NCBI GenBank assembly: GCA_018873225.1
Contig: JAEILZ010000004.1
Coordinates: 2,790,001-2,854,000, forward strand
Reading direction: 5' to 3'
From: [Phialemoniopsis] sp. UDSM-2020
Lineage: Eukaryota; Ascomycota; Sordariomycetes; Thyridiales; Thyridiaceae
DNA: 64,000 nt
This document shows positions 34,614-45,000 of this stretch, piece after piece. Under the pieces are notes generated by a model. It was not told the origin of the DNA. It saw only the letters and a program-made list of their open reading frames with translations, and did no database searches. A program made the translations under genes and the position numbers. The stretch's first letter is position 1; every line of letters begins with the position of its first letter.

Positions 34614-36014
34614 CTAGGCTTTCCATCCGCTTACGATATAGACCACATCCTCATCGGCCACGGGATGCCCCAAGCCCACTCTCTGCGGGATGTGCCGAGC
34701 GCTCGCTCCCCAGACAAGGGCGTACTTGAAGGTATCCTTGAGCGTCCGGTGGATCCTGTCGCACACATCCTCAATCGTGCTGTTGCTCCTCACGATCAAG
34801 GCTTCGGAAAAGTCAGGGTCTATGCCTTTCCGCTTCGTATAGATCCGAATGAGTTTCAACTCCTTCCAGCATCGATCGATGACATCCTGTATGCCGAGAT
34901 CCAGCTCGCAGCTCATGACCACTGTCTGCGGCTCGCGCGCTAGCTGGTCAAGGAAGTCGAGCGAGACGCTGTCAATCTTGTTGTAAACGTAGAGGCACTT
35001 GATGTATTTGCGGTGGTCCTTCATGATGACATCGATGAAGTCGTCGACTGTCACGTTCTCGTCGCGGACGAGAACTTCACAGTTCAGGATTTTGTAGTCG
35101 CGGAGGATGTTATATAGCATCTTCTCATCCAGATTCTTGGGTGGTGTTTGGAAGGTGATCTTCATGCCCCCGGCCTTCTTGGGCTTGAGATAGATGTTTC
35201 TGCAATTGTCAATACTGGGTTCATGAACTCCGGTGCAGTACGCGCAACTTACGGCGGCTCCCTATTGAGTCGAATGCCCACTGCTTCCAATTCAGCTTCC
35301 AGTAACGCTCTCTGCTCCGCCTTCTTGGTGGCGTCCAGCACCATCAAGATCAAGTCGCTCGTTTTGGCGGCAGAGATGACCTGCCGACCTCGACCCTTGC
35401 CTTCCGAAGCACCTTCGATGATTCCGGGCAAATCAAGAAGCTGGATCTCCGCCCCTCCGTATTCCAGGACACCGGGAATCGCCGTCAGTGTCGTAAAGGC
35501 ATATGAAGCAACTTCTGATCTTGTCTTTGTGACCTTTGACAAGAATGTTGACTTTCCCACCGAGGGAAAGCCCACCAGCGCTATACGAGCATCTCCGCTC
35601 TTGCTGACATCGAAGCCCGCGCCTGGACCGCCACCTGAGCCTGGGCCAGGCTCTAGCAACTGAGCTCTGAGGCGAGCAAGTTTTCTAAGATATTTATGAG
35701 CAAGAGGTCGAGGGTACCTTCTTTCATGTTGAACCTGGCTTACCCTTTCAGCAATCCCAAATGGTACTCTTGAAGCTTGTCAGCAGCCGCTCATGCTCAT
35801 CTTCTCGTTGGCCTGAGGGCCAGCCTTACCTGTTGCCTTGTTTTCTGGAAGTTTGAGTCAGCTAAGATATTTGAGGCAGAAGCAGTACAATGGAACTCAC
35901 TCTGCGTCCTTCTCATCTCATCCTCGATCCTGGTAGTTGGGTTAGCCCATGGCAAGTGGGAAGAAGCGCGGAGCAGACAACATACTCCTTGATCTTGTCC
36001 GTAATGTTCACCAT
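34614..36014 (-). CDS. RBG1: Developmentally regulated GTP-binding protein DRG1 / Rbg1
   Basis: Six exons on minus: 35986-36014, 35901-35929, 35830-35844, 35744-35768, 35253-35684, 34614-35199. They yield 371 residues, close to the conserved 367. DRG GTPases bind ribosomes with DFRP partners and help translation. The sequence runs [21 protein letters not shown], then [21 protein letters not shown], the G1 loop GFPSVGKST at 71-79, and the G3 region [21 protein letters not shown]4 reads NKID (YVYNKIDSV), and a C-terminal TGS domain ends [13 protein letters not shown]. The first four exons total only 98 nt, and one is 15 nt. Each splice site is canonical, and skipping or joining any of them breaks the highly conserved N-terminus, so the model is well supported. 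Confidence 0.96.
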
Positions 36015-36387
36015 ATTGGCGACTGGTTGAGACCCTCAAAGGACCTCGATTTACCAGTTAGAGACAAGAGTAGTCCGTTGGTAAGTTGCACACCACTTTG
36101 CGATGGTCTATCTATCCCCTCAATCTCGACTTCGACTTTGGGTGGCAGAATTTCCGTGGTTGGTGGTGGGGTTTTTGTTCCTCAGCGCCTAAGATGGTTC
36201 ACCGCCTTCCTCATCTGTACATTTTAGAGTAGTTTTTAGCGGCCGCCACCTGCCAGCCGTGGATATTTCTTGTTGCCGTCAACAGCATTAGAGAAGCATT
36301 GCGACAAATCACCAGACAGCAGAGCAATTTGACCTTCCTCCTCAGCAGTCCCAGAAGTTGAGCAACGCGCAGAGCAGCACCATAATC
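36015..36387. promoter_or_regulatory. Compact divergent promoter, DRG1 / CWC2
   Basis: 373 bp separates two opposite start codons; both promoters must share it. It is mixed in composition with a GGTGGTGGGG run near 36160. No factor site can be assigned. Confidence 0.5.
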
Positions 36388-37551
36388 ATGTCGGACAACG
36401 AGACCGAGGCGCTTGCTGTCGTGGCGACAAGCACTGAAGTCGCGCCGCCCACGGAGAAGAAGGTCAAGAAGATCATCAGGAAAAAGAAGAGACCGGCCAG
36501 GCCGCAGATCGACCCGGCATTGATCAAGTCCGAACCACCTCCGCAGACCGGCACTACCTTCAACATCTGGTACAACAAGTGGGCTGGCGGCGACAAGGTA
36601 GACAATGTTCAGACTGCGGCGAAGGGACGCTGCAACATCGCCAAGGACGCGGGCTACACCAAGGCAGATCGCGTCCCTGGCAGCTACTTCTGCCTGTTCT
36701 TTGCGCGAGGTATATGCCCCAAGGGCGCCGACTGCGACTATCTCCATCGTCTTCCAGGCATCCACGACTTGTTCAATCCCAGTGTCGACTGCTTCGGCCG
36801 AGACAAGTTCTCTGACTACCGGGACGACATGGGAGGCGTTGGCAGCTTCACGCGACAGAATCGCACCATCTACGTAGGCAGGATCCACGTCACCGACGAC
36901 ATTGAGGAGATTGTTGCACGGCATTTTGCAGAGTGGGGACAGGTCGAGAGGATCAGGGTGCTGAACAACAGGGGAGTTGCCTTCATCACCTACACCAACG
37001 AGGCAAACGCGCAATTCGCCAAAGAGTCAATGGCACACCAGTCACTCGATCACGAAGAAGTCCTCAATGTGAGGTGGGCGACGGCGGATCCAAATCCGAT
37101 GGCTCAGGCAAGAGAGGCCAGGCGCATAGAGGAACAGGCTGCCGAGGCAGTTCGGAGGGCATTGCCCGCCGAATTTGTGGCCGAGATTGAGGGCAAGGAT
37201 CCCGAGGCGAGGAAGCGGCGGAAGATTGAGAGCAGCTACGGACTTGAGGGATACGAAGCACCGGACGAAGTCCACTTCGCTAGAGGTGTGAATGCTGTCA
37301 ACCCCCGAGGAAGAGAAGGATTCTCGCTAGAGGACCAACAACGCCTTGCGATCGAGAATGGAGACGCCAATGCCTTCTATGGTGAGAACCAACAGCAGAC
37401 GGAGGAACAAGAGGCTGCGAACGGGACTGGCATCTTCTCCAGCAGCACCCTAAGGGCGCTGAACTCGGCCAAAGTCGCAGTCGCGTCCAAACCCAAAGCA
37501 GCACCATCAGCAGGCCCGCTGGTCGCGTATGACAGTGACGATAGCGACTGA
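36388..37551 (+). CDS. CWC2: CWC2, pre-mRNA-splicing factor (NineTeen complex)
   Basis: A single exon of 387 residues from ATG 36388. Cwc2 contacts the U6 snRNA and helps form the catalytic core of the spliceosome. It opens with an acidic then Lys-rich leader. The Torus/CCCH region follows, with FNIWYNKWAGGD and the zinc finger C-x7-C-x5-C-x3-H at residues 102, 110, 116 and 120. An RRM spans about 159-235 with RNP2-like IYVGRI and RNP1-like RGVAFITY. The tail is charged and ends YDSDDSD. No intron is present, unlike nearly all its neighbours. The frame upstream of the ATG is not credible coding. The gene converges on UreF with 159 bp between stops. Confidence 0.97.
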   Translation: MSDNETEALAVVATSTEVAPPTEKKVKKIIRKKKRPARPQIDPALIKSEPPPQTGTTFNIWYNKWAGGDKVDNVQTAAKGRCNIAKDAGYTKADRVPGSYFCLFFARGICPKGADCDYLHRLPGIHDLFNPSVDCFGRDKFSDYRDDMGGVGSFTRQNRTIYVGRIHVTDDIEEIVARHFAEWGQVERIRVLNNRGVAFITYTNEANAQFAKESMAHQSLDHEEVLNVRWATADPNPMAQAREARRIEEQAAEAVRRALPAEFVAEIEGKDPEARKRRKIESSYGLEGYEAPDEVHFARGVNAVNPRGREGFSLEDQQRLAIENGDANAFYGENQQQTEEQEAANGTGIFSSSTLRALNSAKVAVASKPKAAPSAGPLVAYDSDDSD

Positions 37552-37710
37552 AGCCGAGTATCAACTTTCGAGCGGACATGATTAAGATTACTGGCGCACG
37601 GGTGTATAGAAGTGTATAGCTTTAATGTCTCATGATACCAATTTGCAATCTGGTCGTTGAGGAACATGATATGAACATAATTGATTATATTTGGCCATAT
37701 ACGTATATCG

Positions 37711-38715
37711 CTAACTGTTGAATATCCTCGAGTACAACATCTCATGTCTGCCAACCCAGAGGTCCATCACTGGCACACTCTGGCCCGCCTCCTCGATCTG
37801 CGTCTCCCATTCCCGATGCACCGCCGCCGTGACGAGATCCTGTACCTGCCTGCTAGCCAGGATCTTTTGCGCCTGGTAGGGCCCCAGGATCCCCGCTCGC
37901 ACTGCTGCCGATACCAGGGCTTTCACATGCGACAGCACAAACACGTAGGCTGTCTGATAGACCTCGAGGCCGAGCAAGTTGGCCACGACCCCAAAGAGCG
38001 GCGCTAGGTGCGCCGAGACGGGCGGCGGCAGGTCCTCGCCATCGTCCGCCGCCGCCGAGGGATCGCCAGCGCCGCGGAGCAGGCCTGCAAAGTCGCGCAG
38101 GACGGAGCCGCCGCCGTCGACACTGCTGGCCGGGGCGAGCGAGCGCTCCCAGATGGAGAGCAGGGCGCGGCCCTGCGCCGTGGACGCCCGGCGGCCGACG
38201 GTGCAGATGATGGCGGCGTCGAGGGCGTCGTCGAGAGCCGGTAGGCGGGACGGCTCGCGGTGCGCGGCGAGGACAAAGGGCAGGGTGGTGGAGGCGTAGG
38301 ACGAGACGGAGAGCGGCAAGAAGGAGGTGGTGAAGGAGGCGCTGCTCTGGCTGCTGCGTGGGATGTGCGCGAGGTAGGACTCGAGGCCGGAGCTGAAGGC
38401 AAAGGAGCCTAGGGGCAGGGCCGAGTCTGATAGTAGTAGAAGAAAGTGGTTCGCCGGCGCGGCGTGAGCTGCATCGATTATATTAGTGAGTCTCGGCACA
38501 CAAGAAGAGGATTGAGACTGGAGTTGTCTGAATGGATGCTCACCAGTCAGTTTGAAGGATGCCCCGGAATCAACTGGCTGAGCTACGCCATCCGCCTTTC
38601 GATTTCCAACTGTTTGACCTTGGAGCCGTGCCTCTGCCTTGGCTAATTGCTCTTTGAGATCCTGGATATGGGCCTCGATATCGCTGCGAGGACCCGTCTC
38701 CCCATCCATATCCAT
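37711..38715 (-). CDS. ureF: Urease accessory protein UreF
   Basis: Two exons on minus, 38544-38715 and 37711-38468, give 309 residues. UreF acts with UreD/H and UreG to load nickel into urease, allowing urea use as nitrogen source. The core has the expected ANHFLLLLSDSALPLGSFAFSSGLESYL opening and the helical body LFGVVANLLGLEVYQTAYVFVLSHVKALVSAAVRAGILGPYQAQKIL. A 50-residue N-terminal extension contains a short coiled coil (IEAHIQDLKEQLAKAEARLQ). The 75-nt intron 38469-38543 (GTGAGC ... CTCACTAAT ... GCAG) has no in-frame stop, so an unspliced reading is possible, but splicing gives the family-typical sequence. The second exon is unusually GC- and Ser/Ala-rich. Confidence 0.9.
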   Translation of the reverse strand: MDMDGETGPRSDIEAHIQDLKEQLAKAEARLQGQTVGNRKADGVAQPVDSGASFKLTGEHPFRQLQSQSSSCVPRLTNIIDAAHAAPANHFLLLLSDSALPLGSFAFSSGLESYLAHIPRSSQSSASFTTSFLPLSVSSYASTTLPFVLAAHREPSRLPALDDALDAAIICTVGRRASTAQGRALLSIWERSLAPASSVDGGGSVLRDFAGLLRGAGDPSAAADDGEDLPPPVSAHLAPLFGVVANLLGLEVYQTAYVFVLSHVKALVSAAVRAGILGPYQAQKILASRQVQDLVTAAVHREWETQIEEAGQSVPVMDLWVGRHEMLYSRIFNS

Positions 38716-39098
38716 ATCGAGACATGGGTTTTGAGATTGACAAGCAAAGTCGTGGTGGTTCAGACAAGACCGAGCTGAGATAAGCCATGAGCGGGGTCAT
38801 GCCGTTTTCTCCAGGTTCGCACAGCTAGAGACTTACAATCACCTCGATTTCGAGTACTTGGAAAGAGCAACCAAGGCACACAATGTCAGGGTGGTTTTCA
38901 AATCTCATGAGTGAGGCGCAAAGAATAGTTGTTGAGACACATCGTCTCTCTTGAGGCCAACCAAGTAAAACTAACATAATTGGGGAATTGTGAGCGCAAG
39001 ACTCAACCGCTCCCTACTGCGACCAAAACTCCCTGCTTAACGAGTACATGAACGCCAGTACACCCGATGCTCCAAGCCTGCAATCAAATCCAGTTAAA
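38716..39098. other. Intergenic, UreF promoter / cut12 3' side
   Basis: 383 bp with nothing recognised apart from the expected promoter and 3' UTR. Confidence 0.5.
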
Positions 39099-41353
39099 CT
39101 AAACCAACACATTCTCCTTGTTCCGGCCTTGTCTCTCGTGTTGTCTTCTCCGTTCCGACCTCTTTTGTTCAATGCGAGCAATTGCCGCTGCGCGCCTGTC
39201 GGCAGGCAGGGCACTCCTCGATGTGTTCATTGCCCACTCGGCACTGGGGTTGGTGTCAGGGCCCCCCAAACGGGCAAACTTGCCACGGACCAGGTCGAAT
39301 CCGGACTCATCACTGTCCGACGAAGTAGGTCGTCGATTCAACTGATCGCCCTGTGCTATACTTCGCATTGGACGTTGTCTTCGGCTTTCTTGGCGTATGT
39401 TCTCCACGGGCAAGACAGTCCGAAGCCGGTCCCGAGGTCCGGCCTCTTTCCGTTGGTGGTTCCGCGCGGATTGTGTAGATGATGACGCTTTTCGGTCGCG
39501 GATGGGATTGGTATCCAGACTCGCACGCTCCTTGGGAAAATGCGTTCTCTTGCTTCCGTCTGCCAATGTTTCGCTAGACGTGGGTGCGAAGGGCTGCAAA
39601 GCATTCCGCTCCCGAAGCACTGGACGGTGATCATCATCTTCGGGTTCGTCGAGGTCGGCAGCATCATTGTCTTCGCGTATCTGAAAGTCATGATCGACTA
39701 CCGACTTCCGAGAGTCTCCCTGCAGGCGACCGGCGTTGGGAAGACTGTGTCTGTGTGAGTCCCTACCCCCTTTTTTCATGGCACGATCCGCGTTTCCCCC
39801 CTCTACCGCGAGCTTCTCCGCCAGTGCATCTAGTCGATCGGTCCAATTGTCCGTCGTCTCGTCGGCACTGGACCTTGGTCTGGTGCGAAGACTGTCCGCA
39901 CTGGTGCTCTTCGATCTCTCGATTTTCTTTCTAAGGTCCGAGATCTCGGCTTCCTTGAGACGAATGGCCTGGTCGGCTTCGCCATAGCGGGCTTTGGCAT
40001 TCTCCTTCAAGACTTCGTACTTGCGCTTCCAGTCTTCTGCCTCCTGTTGATGTTGACGGCTCGTCTCTTCAGAGTCTTTCAGTCGCGTCTCCAGGCTTTC
40101 AATCTTAGATTTTGCCTTTGAAAGATCTTGCGCTACCCGCCTGTTCTCCGTTTCGACTTTGAGCTCCCGCTGCTCGGCTGTTCTGAGACCCGACTTGAGA
40201 TGGCGGATTTCCTTCCGCAGATCACCAAGCTCTCTGAGCTGCTCTCGAGCCTTTTTGAGCTCTCGCTGAGTCTCGAGCAGCGTTTTATGTGTCCGTGGTG
40301 AGGCCACCTGTCGACGTGACTTGGCATAGTCGGCCGAGTCTGCCTGTCGCGTCTTCAATAAGGCGTCCAGTTCCTTAACCTGGGTTCGGTATTGCACCGC
40401 TAGAGCAGTCTGCTGGGTGAGATCCTTGATCAAGTCCTGATTGTCTTTGTCGGTGCTTTTCATACGTTTCGTGGCGATCTTTGCGGCGAGCTCGGTGACC
40501 CGTGCCTCCATCTCCACGACTCTATCTCTCTCCTCCTGCAGCTTCTGATTGAGTTCGAGAGCCTCGGCATCTTTCATTTTGGCGTACGACTTGGCCAATT
40601 GCTTGTACTTGACCAGCTTCTCCATTTCAACCTTGGCATCGGCGTGGTATTGCTGGAATTCCGACTTCCAATACTTGCCGGAACGTGAATGCGGCTCGTT
40701 CAGGTCGACCGTAATGTCAGGATCACGGTCAAGCTCATCCACTTCCTCCCACGCATCGTCAGCCGCTGCAAAGGCATCCACCTCTGAAGGCTGGGCCTCA
40801 GTAGCACCGGGTTTTCGGCCATTCTTCCGAGACTTCTCCAATGCATCCGTGAGACGCGTCCGCGGGCGTGGGTTGACGCACAAGGGCTTGATGTCGTCTT
40901 TACCATCGGCGCCTTGGCCATTCCTATGAACATCCTGATTGAAGGACACGCGTTTCCGGCGTGCGGTGGCGGTTCCCGGTGTCAGGAGGATTCCAGTGGG
41001 TTTGGTTGGCGAAGCGGGTCCATTGTGCTGGCCCTTTTCCGCCTTGTCTGGTACTGCAACGGCGACATTGGTGTCATCACGGACCAGGGCATTGTTTTTG
41101 GGGTTGTCTTGGGGAGCTGGAGTGCCGAACAAAGCTGTCCTTAGCGCCCTGACAGCAAAGACAGGTGCCGGTGTATCAGGCTGCTCTATCTGGGTGTCAT
41201 CTGCGAGAAGAAAATTCAAGTCAATACGGACTCGTTGTGTTTCTTGAATGCTAATCGAGCTTTTGGCTCACCTGCGGCCGTTGTGTCTGCTGCATCTTTG
41301 GCTGGCGCGCCCGTCGCGTTCTCCAGCCCGCGCTTGATTGCCCACCCAAGCAT
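39099..41353 (-). CDS. cut12: Cut12-family spindle pole body protein
   Basis: Two exons on minus, 41272-41353 and 39099-41200, give 727 residues. The N-terminus MLGWAIKRGLENATG is encoded by exon 1. In fission yeast Cut12 anchors at the spindle pole body and promotes Plo1 activation for bipolar spindle formation. Visible here: an SPB-type conserved block with ARRKRVSFNQDVH near residue 120, which includes an RVSF PP1-docking motif; a SGKYWKSEFQQYH segment near 205; and then continuous heptad-rich coiled coil from about 225 to 470. The last 250 residues are basic, disordered and Arg-rich, ending with RRRQHERQGRNKENVLV. The family call rests on the RVSF block and the conserved KYWKSEFQQY segment. 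Confidence 0.88.
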
Positions 41354-42015
41354 TGTGCTGCCAAAACCACAAACGGAGAGATAACAAAGTCTCTCGGATT
41401 CAGGGTTCTGTATGAAATCGCGGTCTTATCTAAAACCACATGATCAGGGTTCAGAGACAAATTGCAAGTGGTGGTGTTGGTCGTTGAAATATGGCAAGAG
41501 AATTGAATTGACGTGTCGTGGAGCAGTTGTTTACATGGTTACTGTAAATGGTTGGCGGTGGTACCTAAAGTACACAAGCGCTGTACGTAGGTACCTCGAG
41601 CGCAGGGGCTTGAATTGGAGCACTGGAGGTCCCCACCAAAACCTCGTCACTGGTGGTGAAGCTGGCAGCCCCAGGCCCCACTTCAGCGGGCAAATGCCAG
41701 CACTCTCAGGTGGGGTGTTCAAGAAGGTGGGTGGTAGGTACAGTGAGAATAGCAGTAGAACGACAGTAGTCATGGTGATAGATGAGAGAGTCGAGTCACA
41801 CTTTTCCCCCAACTTGCTCAAGCCTCCCTCCTCTATTCCCCCCTCCCCTTTCACCTGAATACCTTATCTTGTAAACCTGCATAATATCTTCGTATGATAG
41901 TCACGATGGGCTTGTCTCACTGAATCATCACGGCCTTCTTAGGCTGTGATTAGAGTCTCCTTCGAAGGTATCGGAGGACCCAGTGACCCACCATTAACTT
42001 GAAGTGACCGCCAAA
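41354..42015. promoter_or_regulatory. Divergent promoter region, cut12 / GCN2
   Basis: 662 bp between two opposite start codons. It contains a pyrimidine-rich CT tract (41818-41860) and a small upstream ORF before GCN2 (separate entry). Other sites cannot be assigned. Confidence 0.5.
41894..41923 (+). promoter_or_regulatory. Candidate upstream ORF (9 codons) before GCN2
   Basis: ATG at 41894 opens MIVTMGLSH and a stop at 41921-41923, ending 92 nt before the GCN2 start. A second in-frame ATG lies inside it. No other ATG occurs between this uORF and the main start, so reinitiation could reach GCN2. Whether the transcript begins upstream of 41894 is not visible. Confidence 0.35.
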
Positions 42016-45000
42016 ATGGCCTCGAGAACAACAGCTCCCTGGAAGCAGCCCAACAAGTCGCCCAAGAAGAAGAACGATAACAGCTTTCCTGGCCTCAAGG
42101 CATCCGGCCCAGCCCAGGCCACTACAACGACACCCTACGAGGAGCGTCAACAGAATGAGCTATTCGTGCTCAGATCAGTCTTTCAGGAAGACTTCAAAGA
42201 CCATGAAGCCGCTCATCATGCCTGGAAGGTGAGTCAACAGGCCCCAGTTCAAGACTTCTCAACACGAACCCCCGAGCTCACGAAATGTGATTACTCATTC
42301 AATAGAAATCGGAACCTGCCTTTGATATACGCATCAGAGCAACCCAAAATCCAGACTTCGCCCTGACCTTGGGAGTGGTCTTCACAGCCACTTACCCCAG
42401 GTCTCCCCCGCTGGTCACTGTCAAGGATCATGACCACCTCTACGAGGGCACGGTCTACAAGATCCAAAGACTAATACAGACCAAGTCGAAGGCCTTTGCA
42501 GCCGAAGAGAACGAGCTCATTGTCGACCTCGTCGAGGATATCAAGGATGTCCTCGAAGACGCCGCGGCTCATCGGGCCGCCGGCCAGAAGTTACCCTCTC
42601 TAGAGGAGGAGCGGGCAGTTCACGAAGCCGAGGCCGCCAAAGTTGCTAAGGAGGAGAAGGAGAAAGAAGATCGAAAGCAACGCGAGAAGCTTGAGCAAGA
42701 GGCACTGGCCATGCGAGCCAAGGTAGAGAAAGAGGTCGAACTGCAAAAAGACCGCGAAACTACCAGAGCCAAGCAATCGAGACGAAAGGGCCACAGCAAC
42801 CGGTCTCCGGCACGGTCTGTCGAAGACATCCCCGACGTGGAGCCTATTGCTTTTGATGAGGTCTGCAACTGGACTGATGCTGCTGGTAATGTCACCTCTT
42901 TCCGGGTTGTCACTGGGATGGTGCCATTTCGAAGCGGTCCCATATCGACTGTATGCGTCGTACGGCCTGCGCTACTTGATGGCGACGTATGTCCAAGCCT
43001 TGCCCTGAAGCAGACAGTCCTGCGACCAAACGGGAGGGACAATGCCCAGTTTTTCAAGCAACGACAGGAGCTCGAGACAAAACTCAGGATTGTAAAAGAC
43101 CTTCGCGGCTCTAAAAATGCGGATAATATTCTCCAAGTCCTTGGATTCCGGATAGAAAAAGACTTGGCGCCAGAGGACACACCCGAAAGTAGCACGTATA
43201 CCGTCAGTGTTTTGACCCTGTTAGCAGAGAAGGGCTCCCTTGAAGACCTATTGGACTTGGCGGGCCAGATCGAGGTTGCCAAACTAAGGTCCTGGTCGAG
43301 GGATCTGCTCGACGCCCTGAATTTTTTGCACAACAGCAATGTTGTTCATGGGGATATTCAGCCTAGCAACATTCTCCTGTTCCGCGAAAGCAACGGCAAC
43401 ATTGTCCCAAAACTGGCCGATGCGAGTTTTCAGCGAGAACTCCACACCATCCACGCGAAGCGGCGTGCGATCACCTCAATGAGGACTGCGAAAAGCGCGT
43501 ACTGGCTTCCCCCAGAGATTGCAAGCCTCGCGGAGCCAACTTACACCTACAAGACAGATATCTGGGACTTCGGAGTCGTCTTTCTCCAGATGATATTCGG
43601 TCTGAATGTTTACCAGAGACACTCTTCCCCCAAGATCTTCATGGATTCAGTGCCCATATCGGACTCCCTTGAGGAGTTGGTTTCCAAGTTCTTCACGTTG
43701 GAACCAAAGAGGCGACCTCGTGCTTTTGATCTTGCGGCCAGCGAATTCTTGGCAATAGATGCTCCAGTATACGCTGAAAACTCGAGTGCCATTTTTTCCG
43801 GGTCTACTACCTCCCTACCTCAAGCCCTCTCCGCGGCCCCCCGGCAAGATTCGATGATTCGCGTGGGCTCCAGGTACCAGGAGGACTACGTGGAGGAAGG
43901 ACGCCTCGGGAAAGGCGGTTTCGGCGAAGTCGTAAAAGCCCGAAGGAAGCTTGACGGGCAGATATATGCCATCAAGAAGATTACACAGCGCTCGGAGGAA
44001 AGTCTCTCAAATATTCTCAAAGAAGTCAGGCTGCTGTCCCAACTGAGTCATCCTGCTGTTGTCCGATACTATACCGCATGGACGGAGAACATTCCCGACA
44101 GCTCCGCCGTTGTAGAGGATAAATCCACGGGAGATTTCAGCGATGATTTCTCGAATGGGCAGTTTGATATTCAGTTCACCAACACCAAAAGTGCGGGACT
44201 GGATTTCGTCTCCTCCAGCGGTCATCAGGATGGTGATATAATCTTTGAGGATTCAGAGGGTGACGATGAGGAAGAGCTTGGTACTATTAGCGAGGAAAAC
44301 TCAGAAAGCGAGGACGAGACAGGCTCAGGGGATGAGGATGACGACGATGACACTATCGAGGAACTGGGATCCGACAGTGTTCGCCACTTGGTGGAAAGAA
44401 AACGTACTCGCAGATTCAGCCATAGAGGTTACCGTACAGTGATGTACATATCCATGGAGTACTGTGAGAAAAGGGTAAGGGCTTTGTCTTGAACAATTTG
44501 AGGAGGTGAATGGTGTGACTGACGTGCCCGTACAGACACTGCGAGATCTAATCCAGCGGAACCTTTCCAAGGACACGCAAGAGGTCTGGCGCCTTTTCCG
44601 CCAGATACTCGAGGGCTTAGCACACATTCATAGCCTCGGGATCGTACATCGCGATTTGAAGCCCGAGAACATCTTCATCAGCGTTGGACCTGATTCCGTC
44701 GACAACGTCAAAATTGGTGACTTTGGTCTCGCTACCATTGGTCAACTAGCAGGTGACAAGAACCTGCTGTCGTCCCATCTCGATGCCGCCGATGAGACTC
44801 GTAGCATTGGAACGTCCGTCTACGTTGCCCCGGAAGTTCGTACCGGAGGAAGTGGCTCTTACACGCCCAAGGTCGATATGTACTCGCTCGGCATATTCTT
44901 CTTCGAGATGTGCTACCCGCCTATGCTCGGAATGCAACGTGCTGACGTCCTTACCAAACTCCGGGCATCACCACCAACTCTACCCCTCGACTTCAAACCC

